Shown here: one piece after another, positions 19,519 through 27,841 of the stretch | How positions within the stretch are numbered: the first letter of the stretch is position 1 | Layout of the letters: each line of letters begins with the position of its first letter | Origin: an uncultured Tateyamaria sp. | Lineage (GTDB): Bacteria; Pseudomonadota; Alphaproteobacteria; Rhodobacterales; Rhodobacteraceae | Length of the DNA: 64,000 bases | Direction of reading: 5' to 3' | Assembly: GCF_947487805.1 (NCBI RefSeq) | Contig: NZ_CANKXW010000001.1 | Coordinates: 805,501 to 869,500, forward strand | Program-made: the position numbers and the translations under genes | The notes under the pieces: generated by a model | Told to the model about the DNA's origin: nothing | What the model saw: only the letters and a program-made list of their open reading frames with translations | Databases searched by the model: none

Positions 19519-20411
19519 TTCGTTACCTCGTATCCTGCTGCGTCCATGACGCGCTTTAATTCCGCACGGCCCTTGATGGCCATATCAAGCGGGGGATTGG
19601 CTTTCGGGTCCTGTTCCGCCTCGATGACGAACCAGCCCTCGTAGCCTTTGTCAGCCAGCGCCTTCACGATGGCTTCGAAATCCAGCGAGCCATCGCCGGG
19701 GACCGTGAAGGCGCCCTTGATGACGGCATCGAGGAAGCTCTCGCTTGTGCGGTCGAGGCTATCAATGACGGTTTGTCGGATGTCCTTCGTGTGGACATGG
19801 GTGATGCGGGCGTGGTGGTTGTCGATCACGCGAAAGTTGTCGCCGCCGGCGAACGCCATGTGCCCGGCATCAAACAGCAGAGGCACGCTGGAATGCTTCA
19901 TCAGCAGATCAAGCTCAGCCTCGGTTTCGACGACCGCGGCCATGTGATGATGATAGGCGATCGGCATGCCTTCGGTTGCACACCAGTCGGCGAAATCGCT
20001 GATCTTGCGACCGTAGGCGGCCATCTCGGGTTCCGAGATGACGGGTTTCTGGGCGAGAGGTGTCTGGCGCTCGCCCTGAACGGACCGCGCGGTTTCGCCA
20101 TAGACGATGCAGGGAGCACCAGCCGCTTTGAAGAACGCATGCTGTTCGGCGATGCGGTCTTTCTCGGCTTCGATATCTCCGTCAAGCAACAGGCCGGAGA
20201 ACCAGCCGCCGCAGACCGAGATGCCGTGCCGGTCAAGGATCGGGCCAAGCTCGTCCATGTTCATGGGAAAGCGGCGCCCGGTTTCCATGCCGGTCAGTCC
20301 GGCCTCGGCCGCTTGTCGCAGGCACTCGTCGAGGCTCACGTCGTCTGACAGTTCTTCCAGATCGTCGTTCCACCACGCGATGGGCGCGATGCCAAGTTTC
20401 GCAGATGGCAT
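19515..20411 (-). CDS. iolE: myo-Inosose-2 dehydratase
   Basis: Removes water from 2-keto-myo-inositol (scyllo-inosose) to give the 3,5/4-trihydroxycyclohexane-1,2-dione used by IolD. The 298-residue TIM-barrel protein belongs to the xylose isomerase-like family, begins KLGIAPIAWWNDDLEEL and has metal-site segments in LLFDAGHMAFAGG, THVHTKDIR and GWFVIEAEQDP. It overlaps the SDR gene (four bases) and the iolD stop (one base), so the three are one translational unit. Confidence 0.93.
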   Translation of the reverse strand: MPSAKLGIAPIAWWNDDLEELSDDVSLDECLRQAAEAGLTGMETGRRFPMNMDELGPILDRHGISVCGGWFSGLLLDGDIEAEKDRIAEQHAFFKAAGAPCIVYGETARSVQGERQTPLAQKPVISEPEMAAYGRKISDFADWCATEGMPIAYHHHMAAVVETEAELDLLMKHSSVPLLFDAGHMAFAGGDNFRVIDNHHARITHVHTKDIRQTVIDSLDRTSESFLDAVIKGAFTVPGDGSLDFEAIVKALADKGYEGWFVIEAEQDPKANPPLDMAIKGRAELKRVMDAAGYEVTK

Positions 20412-22282
20412 CAGACGCCCTCCCTTTGCTTGGCGCGGAAAGTCTCTTGTCTGGCGCGGGCCTCACGGATGCTTTCGCGTTCGTTGATCTCAGGCACGCC
20501 GACGTACCAATCGGCGCCTCCGTCGGTCCACGCATGGGCGTCGGACTCGATCACCAGAACGGTTGTTCGGTCGGTGGTCTGCGCCCATTCCATTGCAGCT
20601 TCGAGGTCGGCGAGGCCGTCGCAGTGCCGCGCCTCCGCTCCCATGGCTTTGGCATGCGCCGCGAAGTCGACGTGGAGCGGTTCTTCGCGATTTTTGATAC
20701 GCGCGTCTTTCAGCAGGTTGTTGAACCCCGGAACCCCCATGCCGGTCTGCAGGCGATTGATGACGCCGAAGCCGCCGTTGTCGCACACCACGATAATCAT
20801 CTTGTGGCCCGTCAGGACAGTCGAATAGATGTCCGAGTTCATCATCATGTAGGAGCCGTCGCCCACCATAACGATGGGAACCCCCGTCTGATTGCCATCC
20901 TTGTCGGTCTTGGCCATTGCGTGGCCCCAGCCGCCGGCGATTTCATAGCCCATGCAGGAGAACCCGAACTCGAGATCATAAGTGTTGGGGGCTTTTACGC
21001 GCCAGTTCTTGGCTGTCTCGCCGGGCAGTCCTCCTGCCGCCGTGACCATCGTATCAACCTCGCGGGCCGCCTTGTTCACAACGCCGATCACCTGCGCATA
21101 GGACGGCACAGGTGCGTTGGATGGCGCCTGTTCGGCATCGAGGAAGGCGTTCCAATCCGCGTAAAGCTGCTGTGCCATTTGCATCTGGGCCGGGTCGGCT
21201 TTCCAGTCTCCAAGGGCGTCGTCGAGTTCAGCGAGCGATTCGAGCGCGTCTCCCACCAAAGGCTGCGCGAAATGCTTGGAGGCGTCGAAGCGGGCCGCGT
21301 TGATGTTGATGAACTTCGCGTCCTTGGAGAAGGTCGTCCACGAGCCGGTCGTGAAGTCCTGCATCCGGGTTCCGATAGCGATGACGACGTCGGCCGCCTC
21401 CGCCAGTTCGCGGGCCGCCTCGGTACCCTCGATGCCCATCGCGCCGACATAGGCCGGGTGGTCATGCACGACCGCGCCCTTGCCCGCGATGGTCTCGGTA
21501 AAGGGAACGCCGCGTTTAGTTGCAAACTCGGCCAATGTTTCACCGGCGCCCGAGTAGCGCACGCCGCCACCCGAAATGATAAAGGGCTTCTTGGCGGTTT
21601 TTAGCAGTTCGGCGGCCTTTGCGACCTCGTGCCGCGCGGGGCGCGGGCGTGGGATCGACCAGGTCTTCTCGGCAAAGAAAGCGACCGGGTAGTCATAAGC
21701 GACTTCCTGGATGTCCTGGGGCAGACCTATGAAAGCGGGTCCGCAATCCGCCGGGTCGAGCATCGTCCTGATCGCGTTCGGCAGGGATTGCAGGATTTGT
21801 GCAGGGTGAACGATCCGGTCCCAGTACCGCGATACCGCTTTGAAGCCGTCGTTGACGGTGATCGACGGGTCTCCGAAGTGTTCGACCTGCTGCAGAACCG
21901 GATCGGGCAGACGATTTACATATGTATCGCCGGCCAGCAGAAGCACCGGAAGCCGGTTGGCATGTGCAACGCCCGCCGCGGAAATCATGTTGGTGGCCCC
22001 AGGGCCAACCGAAGAGAGTGACACCATGATCTGGCGGCGCTGCTTGGCTTTTGCATAGCCGATCGCGGCCAAAGCCATGCTTTGTTCGTTCTGACCGCGC
22101 CAGGTCGGCAGGGTGTCCTGCACCTGTTCGAGCGCTTCGGAAATGCAGGTGACATTCCCGTGCCCGAAGATTCCAAAGACGCCGGCAAAGAGCGGAACGC
22201 GCTCTCCGTCGATCTCTGTGAACTGATTGCACAAGTAGCGTACAAGCGCCTGACCCATAGTAAGATGGACTGTTTCTGTCAT
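20411..22282 (-). CDS. iolD: 3D-(3,5/4)-trihydroxycyclohexane-1,2-dione hydrolase
   Basis: Thiamine diphosphate enzyme that opens the inositol-derived ring to 5-deoxy-D-glucuronate. 623 residues with the three ThDP-family domains; the cofactor motif starts VGDGSYMMMNSDIYS and ends near CDNGGFG, and the N-terminal domain carries GIFGHGNV. Start ATG 22282 has GGGAGG eight bases upstream; the longer frame to 22348 runs through the operator region. First gene of the minus-strand operon iolD-iolE-SDR. Confidence 0.94.
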   Translation of the reverse strand: MTETVHLTMGQALVRYLCNQFTEIDGERVPLFAGVFGIFGHGNVTCISEALEQVQDTLPTWRGQNEQSMALAAIGYAKAKQRRQIMVSLSSVGPGATNMISAAGVAHANRLPVLLLAGDTYVNRLPDPVLQQVEHFGDPSITVNDGFKAVSRYWDRIVHPAQILQSLPNAIRTMLDPADCGPAFIGLPQDIQEVAYDYPVAFFAEKTWSIPRPRPARHEVAKAAELLKTAKKPFIISGGGVRYSGAGETLAEFATKRGVPFTETIAGKGAVVHDHPAYVGAMGIEGTEAARELAEAADVVIAIGTRMQDFTTGSWTTFSKDAKFININAARFDASKHFAQPLVGDALESLAELDDALGDWKADPAQMQMAQQLYADWNAFLDAEQAPSNAPVPSYAQVIGVVNKAAREVDTMVTAAGGLPGETAKNWRVKAPNTYDLEFGFSCMGYEIAGGWGHAMAKTDKDGNQTGVPIVMVGDGSYMMMNSDIYSTVLTGHKMIIVVCDNGGFGVINRLQTGMGVPGFNNLLKDARIKNREEPLHVDFAAHAKAMGAEARHCDGLADLEAAMEWAQTTDRTTVLVIESDAHAWTDGGADWYVGVPEINERESIREARARQETFRAKQREGV

Positions 22283-22340
22283 CTGAACCTCCCAAATTTC
22301 GGTATCGTTTGAAAAACGTATAATTGCGAAAAAAATCTCT

Positions 22341-22376
22341 TGCAACATTTATTGCGATGCTGCTACAAAAATTGCA
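22341..22376. promoter_or_regulatory. Probable RpiR-type operators in the iolD/iolG divergent promoter
   Basis: Two 16-base units: TGCAA-CATTTA-TTGCG at 22341-22356 and TGCTA-CAAAAA-TTGCA at 22361-22376, starts 20 bases apart, about two helical turns. They lie between divergent iolD (start 22282) and iolG (start 22399). A further TTGCGA half-site is at 22324. Confidence 0.65.
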
Positions 22377-22398
22377 GAACACTTCGGGAGGTTGATAA

Positions 22399-23409
22399 AT
22401 GTTGCGAATTGCGGTCCTTGGATGCGGGAGAATCGGGCAGATGCACGCGGCGAATGTCGCGCGGCATGCGCGGACCGAGCTCGCCATGGTCTATGATGTC
22501 CACGCGCCCGCCGCCGAGGCTGTAGCTTTACGCGAGGGGGCAAAGATCGCGGCAACGGCAGAGGATGTCTTTGCGTCGAAAGATGTCGATGCCGTCCTGA
22601 TCGCAACAGCGACGCCCACACATGCAGATTACATCGAGATGGCTGTCGCCTCCGGCAAAGCCGCGATCTGCGAGAAGCCGATCGATCTCGACCTCGGCCG
22701 CGTCAACGCCTGCGCCGAGAAGATCGCCGGGACCAGCGTTCCGATCCAGCTCGGCTTCAACCGGCGCTTCGACCCCGGCCACCGGGCCGCGCGCGACGCG
22801 ATGCGGGATGGCGCGATTGGCGATTTGCATCAGGTGATCATCACCTCGCGAGATCCGGCCATTCCGCCGCGTGCTTACCTGGAGGCCGCGGGCGGTCTTC
22901 TTCGCGACATGACGATCCACGACTTCGACCTGGCGCGTTTCATGCTGGGGGACGACCCCGTGAAGGAGGTCTTTGCCGTCGGGGGTGCGCTGATCGATCC
23001 GGAGCTTGGCGCAGAACTGAACGAGATCGACAGTGCCATGATCATCATGCGCACCGAGGGCGGCAAGCAGTGTCACATCAACAACTCGCGCACAGCCGTT
23101 TATGGCTATGATCAGCGCGTCGAGCTAATGGGCTCAAAAGGCATGGCGCTTTCCGACAACCGGAAACCGCACGAGATGCGGACCTATTCGGCGACCACGA
23201 CCGAAGTCTCCGCGCCTTACCAGTTCTTCTTCCTCGAACGGTACAGCGAGGCCTTCAACGCCCAGATCGACTACTTCGTCGACGCGGTCGAGAACGGCAC
23301 CGCACCAGAAGTCGGTTTCGAGGATGGGCGGCAGGCGCTGATCCTGGCCGAGGCGGCCTACAAGTCACTTGCCGAAGGTCGGCTGGTGCAAGTTTCGGAG
23401 ATCGCGTGA
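22399..23409 (+). CDS. iolG: Inositol 2-dehydrogenase
   Basis: NAD-dependent oxidation of myo-inositol to scyllo-inosose, first step of inositol catabolism. 336 residues of the Gfo/Idh/MocA family: nucleotide motif GCGRIG (8-13), EKPIDL with K93, and the catalytic pair D170 and H174 in DMTIHD; GFNRRFDP follows the family. GGGAGG precedes the start. Its stop overlaps the ATG of the aldehyde dehydrogenase (TGATG), so they are translationally coupled. Confidence 0.93.
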   Translation: MLRIAVLGCGRIGQMHAANVARHARTELAMVYDVHAPAAEAVALREGAKIAATAEDVFASKDVDAVLIATATPTHADYIEMAVASGKAAICEKPIDLDLGRVNACAEKIAGTSVPIQLGFNRRFDPGHRAARDAMRDGAIGDLHQVIITSRDPAIPPRAYLEAAGGLLRDMTIHDFDLARFMLGDDPVKEVFAVGGALIDPELGAELNEIDSAMIIMRTEGGKQCHINNSRTAVYGYDQRVELMGSKGMALSDNRKPHEMRTYSATTTEVSAPYQFFFLERYSEAFNAQIDYFVDAVENGTAPEVGFEDGRQALILAEAAYKSLAEGRLVQVSEIA

Positions 23410-24842
23410 TGTCACTCTACGAACCCTTTGGCAATTTCATCGCGGGTTCCTGGATCGGCGGAACAGATGGCGACACACCGGTGATCAGCCCGGTCACCGA
23501 ACGCCCCGTCGGGGCCTACCGCCCGGCGACCATCGAAGACACTGAAGCGGCGATTGCCGCTGCCGAACGCGCGCTTCCGGCGCTATCCTCCCTGGGCGGT
23601 TGGGAGCGCGCGGATCGACTTCATCGTATCGCCGACGAAATGAAGCGCCGGGAAGACGAAGCGGCGACCATGATCTCGGTTGAGACCGGCAAGCCGATTG
23701 CGCAATCGCGCCGGGAGTGGGCGCTCGCGGTCGATCAGTTCCGTTGGTACGCCGAAGAGGCGCGGCGTTTGAGCGGGCGGATCGTGCCGTCACGTGTGCC
23801 GGGCGGCGAATTTCACGTCACGCAAGAGCCTGTCGGCATTGTCGCCGCATTCACAGCCTGGAACTTCCCGGCTGCCTTGGTTGCGCGAAAAGTTGCCCCC
23901 GCACTCGCTGCAGGCTGCCCGGTCATTTGCAGACCATCATCGCAAACGCCTGGCGTTGCGATGGTGCTCGTGGATTGCGTGCGGGCCGGGGAATTGCCCG
24001 AGGGGTCGGTCGCCCTCGTTGTCGGTCCGACGTCGAAAACCTACGGGCCTTTGATGGCGTCAAAGGTGGTGCGGAAAGTGTCTCTGACCGGTTCGACCCA
24101 TGTCGGACAACAAATGGTCCGAGATGCCGCCGACACGATGAAAAAGGTGTCGATGGAGCTTGGTGGCAATGCGCCGCTGATCGTTTTCGAGGATTGCGAT
24201 CTTGAGGCGACGCTGGATGTCGCGGTCGCGACGAAGTTCGCCAATGCGGGCCAAGTCTGTGTGACGCCGGATCGGTTTTTCGTCCATGCGTCGCTGCATG
24301 ACGCCTTTGTCGACGGTTTTGCGAAACGCGCAGCGGCGCTGAAGTTGGGCGATGGGCTAGATCCAGCGAATGCGATGGGTCCGCTCATCAACAAGAAGCG
24401 CCGCGACGAGATCGCCTTCGCAGTCGCGGGTGCCGTGGCTGGCGGAGCGGAAATCGTGACTGGTGGCAAGGCCGTCGGGGACAAGGGCTTCTTCTTCCAG
24501 CCGACGGTTCTGAAAAATGTGCGCGATGACATGGCCGTCATGGATGAAGAGAACTTCGGTCCGATTGCCGCGATCACCTCCTTTGAAGACGAAGACGAAG
24601 CGCTCGCCCGCACAAACGCCTGCGACATGGGGCTTTCTGCCTACGCCTTCACCAAGGATGCAGCACGAGCGCGACGCGTTTCGGCGGCGCTCAAGGCGGG
24701 GATGGTTGGGATAAACAGCTTTGCTTTGGCGGCGGCTGAAGCGCCGTTCGGCGGCACCAAGTTCTCGGGCATGGGTCGGGAAGGCGGCTCAGAGGGCATC
24801 GCCGAATATCTCGACACCAAACTCACGCAATCGGTTTTTTGA
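23409..24842 (+). CDS. NAD(P)-dependent aldehyde dehydrogenase
   Basis: 477-residue aldehyde dehydrogenase close to succinate-semialdehyde dehydrogenases. Motifs: WNFP (151-154), general base E250 in MELGGN, nucleophile C284 in NAGQVCV. The cofactor-site lysine usually found in KPS is arginine here (CRPSSQTP, R175), a conservative but uncommon change. The ATG overlaps the iolG stop. The hydrolytic type (Glu and Cys both present) would oxidise a free aldehyde to an acid; in context the candidate is 5-deoxyglucuronate, the IolD product. That substrate is inference. Confidence 0.85.
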   Translation: MSLYEPFGNFIAGSWIGGTDGDTPVISPVTERPVGAYRPATIEDTEAAIAAAERALPALSSLGGWERADRLHRIADEMKRREDEAATMISVETGKPIAQSRREWALAVDQFRWYAEEARRLSGRIVPSRVPGGEFHVTQEPVGIVAAFTAWNFPAALVARKVAPALAAGCPVICRPSSQTPGVAMVLVDCVRAGELPEGSVALVVGPTSKTYGPLMASKVVRKVSLTGSTHVGQQMVRDAADTMKKVSMELGGNAPLIVFEDCDLEATLDVAVATKFANAGQVCVTPDRFFVHASLHDAFVDGFAKRAAALKLGDGLDPANAMGPLINKKRRDEIAFAVAGAVAGGAEIVTGGKAVGDKGFFFQPTVLKNVRDDMAVMDEENFGPIAAITSFEDEDEALARTNACDMGLSAYAFTKDAARARRVSAALKAGMVGINSFALAAAEAPFGGTKFSGMGREGGSEGIAEYLDTKLTQSVF

Positions 24843-24853
24843 GGGTAGCCGGC

Positions 24854-25672
24854 ATGATCAAGAATAAACTCAAGACGACCTGGGACGCCGGACAAGCGAC
24901 CATCAATGGTTGGCTCTCGATCAATTCACCCTTCGTGGCTGAGATCATGGCTGCGCAAGGCTATGACAGTGTCACAATTGACATGCAGCACGGGGCGGTC
25001 AGCTACGAAGGGGCGCTCGGGATGCTGCAGGCGATGCGAGCGTCGGGCGTAGTGCCGATGGCGCGGGTTCCCTGGCTCGATCCGGGCGCGATCATGAAGG
25101 CGCTGGATGCAGGGGCCTACGGGATCATCTGTCCGATGGTTAACACCCGCGCTGATGCGGAGCGGCTGGTCAGCTACATGCGTTACCCGCCGCTTGGCAC
25201 TCGTAGCTTCGGCCCGACGCGGGCGAATTTCTCCGCCGGGGAGGGATACGCTGATGAGGCCAATGGGGAGATGCTGGCTTTCGCGATGATCGAGACCGCA
25301 GAGGCGATGGCGAACCTCGACGAGATCGTCAGAACGCCTGGCCTCGACGGTGTCTATATCGGCCCTGCCGATCTGACGCTGGGCCTGTCGGACGGCGCCT
25401 TGCCGCCGGGGTTTGATCGCAAAGAGCCCGAGATGATTGCGGCGATCCACCGGATCCGCGACGCGGCCAAGGCGGCAGGTATCCGCGCCGCGTTGCATTG
25501 TGGGACGCCGGACTACGCCGCCACGGCGATGAACTGGGGCTTCGACATGGTGACCTTGTCGAATGACGTCAGGCTGCTGGCCGCTGAGGCTTCGCGCACT
25601 GTCAAACAGGCGCGGGCGATGGCCGACGATCAGGCGTCGGAGCCCGAAGAACTTGAACAAGCGGGGTATTGA
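24854..25672 (+). CDS. HpcH/HpaI family class II aldolase
   Basis: Metal-dependent aldolase (272 residues) that cleaves 4-hydroxy-2-oxo acids into pyruvate- or hydroxypyruvate-type products and an aldehyde. The residues known in E. coli HpaI are all matched: H46 in DMQHG, R71 in MARVP, metal ligands E147 in MIETAEA and D173 in GPADL. Start ATG 24854 follows GAGGG by eight bases. It lies between the aldehyde dehydrogenase and the hydroxyacid dehydrogenase in the iolG operon, which suggests that it splits the carbon chain in place of IolJ. Confidence 0.88.
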   Translation: MIKNKLKTTWDAGQATINGWLSINSPFVAEIMAAQGYDSVTIDMQHGAVSYEGALGMLQAMRASGVVPMARVPWLDPGAIMKALDAGAYGIICPMVNTRADAERLVSYMRYPPLGTRSFGPTRANFSAGEGYADEANGEMLAFAMIETAEAMANLDEIVRTPGLDGVYIGPADLTLGLSDGALPPGFDRKEPEMIAAIHRIRDAAKAAGIRAALHCGTPDYAATAMNWGFDMVTLSNDVRLLAAEASRTVKQARAMADDQASEPEELEQAGY

Positions 25673-25673
25673 G

Positions 25674-26639
25674 ATGGCACGTGTTCTTGTTGCCGGAAAA
25701 CTGCACGACAGCGGTCTCGCGCTTCTGCAAGCACGCAGTGATTTCGAAATCGACTATATCGAGGAAATCAGCGAAGCGTCGATGGAGCCCTATCTCGCCG
25801 ACGCGACGGCCGTGCTTCTCAGAACGCAGCCGTTCGAAGCAGCGGCCATCGCCAAGAGCCGAAAGCTCGCCATGGTGTCGCGCCATGGCGTCGGCTTCGA
25901 TGCGGTCGATGTCGGGGCGCTGAATTCCCGCGGTATCCCTCTGGCGATTGTGGGCGATGTGAATGCTCAAACGGTCGCCGAGCACGCGATGCTTCTGTTG
26001 CTGTCGGCCAGCCGGCGGCTGATCAGCTACGACGGTGCGACCCGTCCGGGCGGCGATTGGGGGTTTCGCAACAGCCTTTCGGCGCGAGAGGTCTCAGGGA
26101 AGACGCTTCTGATCATTGGTCTCGGGCGGATCGGGCGGCATCTCTCGCGGATGGCGCGCGGTTTCGACATCGAGGTCATCGCCTACGATCCATACATGTC
26201 CCAGGCAGCGCCGCTCGGCGTGTCCGTTGTCGACGATCTAGACACTGCGCTGGCAACGGCAGATCTCGTTTCGGTCCACGTGCCGCGCACGGATCAGCCG
26301 CTGATCGGTCGGCGCGAGCTTGGCCTGATGAAGTCCACGGCTGTCATCGTCAACACGGCGCGCGGCGGCAGTATCGAAGAGGCCGCGCTCGCCGATGCCT
26401 TGTCGGAAGGACGGATTTTCGGCGCGGGGCTGGATGTCTTCGTCGACGAACCGCCGACGATTGCGAACCGCTTGACGACCTGTGCGACCGCAACGCTGAC
26501 GCCGCATTCCGCGAGCATGACTGCGGAATGTGCTGAGCGCATGGCGGTTGTCTCGGCGCAAAACATTCTCGACTTTTTCGACGGTCATCTGGACCCAGAA
26601 CTAGTTGTAAATGCACATGAAATTCGATTCTCGGCATGA
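25674..26639 (+). CDS. D-2-hydroxyacid dehydrogenase in the inositol operon
   Basis: 321-residue NAD(P)-dependent dehydrogenase of the D-isomer family (phosphoglycerate dehydrogenase-like). Nucleotide motif GLGRIG (149-154); catalytic R230 in NTARGG, E259 in VDEPP and H278 in TPHSAS. It starts one base after the aldolase stop. Likely reactions are reduction of hydroxypyruvate to D-glycerate or oxidation of a 2-hydroxy acid. The C-terminal part is complete. Last enzyme gene before the binding-protein promoter. Confidence 0.88.
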   Translation: MARVLVAGKLHDSGLALLQARSDFEIDYIEEISEASMEPYLADATAVLLRTQPFEAAAIAKSRKLAMVSRHGVGFDAVDVGALNSRGIPLAIVGDVNAQTVAEHAMLLLLSASRRLISYDGATRPGGDWGFRNSLSAREVSGKTLLIIGLGRIGRHLSRMARGFDIEVIAYDPYMSQAAPLGVSVVDDLDTALATADLVSVHVPRTDQPLIGRRELGLMKSTAVIVNTARGGSIEEAALADALSEGRIFGAGLDVFVDEPPTIANRLTTCATATLTPHSASMTAECAERMAVVSAQNILDFFDGHLDPELVVNAHEIRFSA

Positions 26640-26685
26640 TTGCCGGGAGCAAAGATTTCAACGTAAGTTGCGAAATAAATATTCT

Positions 26686-26730
26686 TGCAATTTTTGTTGA
26701 CAATACCGTCAAGTCGCAACAAGCTTTGCA
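26686..26730. promoter_or_regulatory. Probable RpiR-type operators upstream of the sugar-binding protein gene
   Basis: TGCAA-TTTTTG-TTGAC at 26686-26701 and CGCAA-CAAGCT-TTGCA at 26715-26730, again with the exact N6 spacing. A TTGCGA half-site lies at 26668. A possible -35 TTGACA at 26697-26702 overlaps the first unit, which would suit repression. Confidence 0.6.
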
Positions 26731-26797
26731 AAGCGACGGCTGATAGACCCGCCTTGGTTCGGGAGTGCCGGGGCAACCACAATGGAGGAGAAAGACC

Positions 26798-27817
26798 ATG
26801 AACTACTTCACGACCACCGCACTTGCAGGCGCCATCACACTCGCCGCAGGAACCGCCTTCGCGGACGACGTCCGGGTCGGCTTCACACCGAAATTCCTGA
26901 AGGACGACTTCCAGACACTCATGCTGGATCTCTCCAAGGCTGCATTCGATGCCAAGGGCTTCGAGCTTGTCGGCGCGCCTGATCCGAACGGCGATATCGC
27001 CGCTCAGGTGGATGCACTGCAGAACCTCATCGCGAACGGCGCCAATGTTGTTGTCTTCGCACCCATCGACGCGGCCGGTATCGTTCCGGCGGTCAAGCGG
27101 GCCAACGACGCCGGTGCGCTTGTCTTCTCGATCGACGATAGCCCGGCTGGCGGCCAGGTGACCGCAACGGTCCGCGCCGACAATGTCAACGCCGGTGCGC
27201 AGGGCGCCGAGGAGATGGCACGCCGTCTTCAGAACGACGCCTGCTGGGCCGCAAAATCCTGCACTGTCCTGGAACTGCAGGGCGGGCTGACCACACCGAA
27301 CGGCCTCGACCGCTCGAACGGCTTTGCCGACAAGTTGGCTGAGCTGGCGCCGGACGTCACCATCATTCAGCGTCCGACCGAATGGACCGCGGACATGGCC
27401 GCCGATGCGACCCAGAACGTGCTGACACAGAACCCTGATCTGGATGGTGTGTTCATGGCGTCCGAACTGATGGCAACGGCGGTGAACGCGCAGTTGAAGC
27501 GTGCTGGTCGCGGTGCCGAGGTTGGCGATCCTGAAAGCGTCATCCGCATCGCAATCGACGGCACGCCCCAGGGCCTGCAGCTGATCCGCGAAGGTGCCCT
27601 CGACGCCACCGTCTCGCAGCCGCTGAGCGCCTACGCGACAAAGACGGCCGAGTTGATCGAACTGGTCATGGGCGGTGGCACCATCGAGATCGGCCAGAAG
27701 GATGACGGTCGTGTCGTAGAGACGCCTGTCGGTCCGCAGTACCAGCTTAATGCGACGCTGGTGACGTCTGACAACGTCGACTCGGACGATCTCTGGGCCA
27801 ACAAGATCGGCATGTAA
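26798..27817 (+). CDS. Periplasmic sugar/polyol-binding protein (ribose type)
   Basis: Solute receptor of 339 residues of the Peripla_BP_4 family (RbsB-like). Signal peptide MNYFTTTALAGAITLAAGTAFA, then mature start DDVRVGF. ATG 26798 has GGAGGAG upstream. In this locus the ligand is expected to be inositol or a related polyol, as in the known IbpA/InoE-type receptors; this is context inference. It heads the binding protein-ATPase-permease operon and has its own operators. Confidence 0.92.
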   Translation: MNYFTTTALAGAITLAAGTAFADDVRVGFTPKFLKDDFQTLMLDLSKAAFDAKGFELVGAPDPNGDIAAQVDALQNLIANGANVVVFAPIDAAGIVPAVKRANDAGALVFSIDDSPAGGQVTATVRADNVNAGAQGAEEMARRLQNDACWAAKSCTVLELQGGLTTPNGLDRSNGFADKLAELAPDVTIIQRPTEWTADMAADATQNVLTQNPDLDGVFMASELMATAVNAQLKRAGRGAEVGDPESVIRIAIDGTPQGLQLIREGALDATVSQPLSAYATKTAELIELVMGGGTIEIGQKDDGRVVETPVGPQYQLNATLVTSDNVDSDDLWANKIGM

Positions 27818-27841
27818 GCAACGCGCAGGGAGGCGAAGGCC

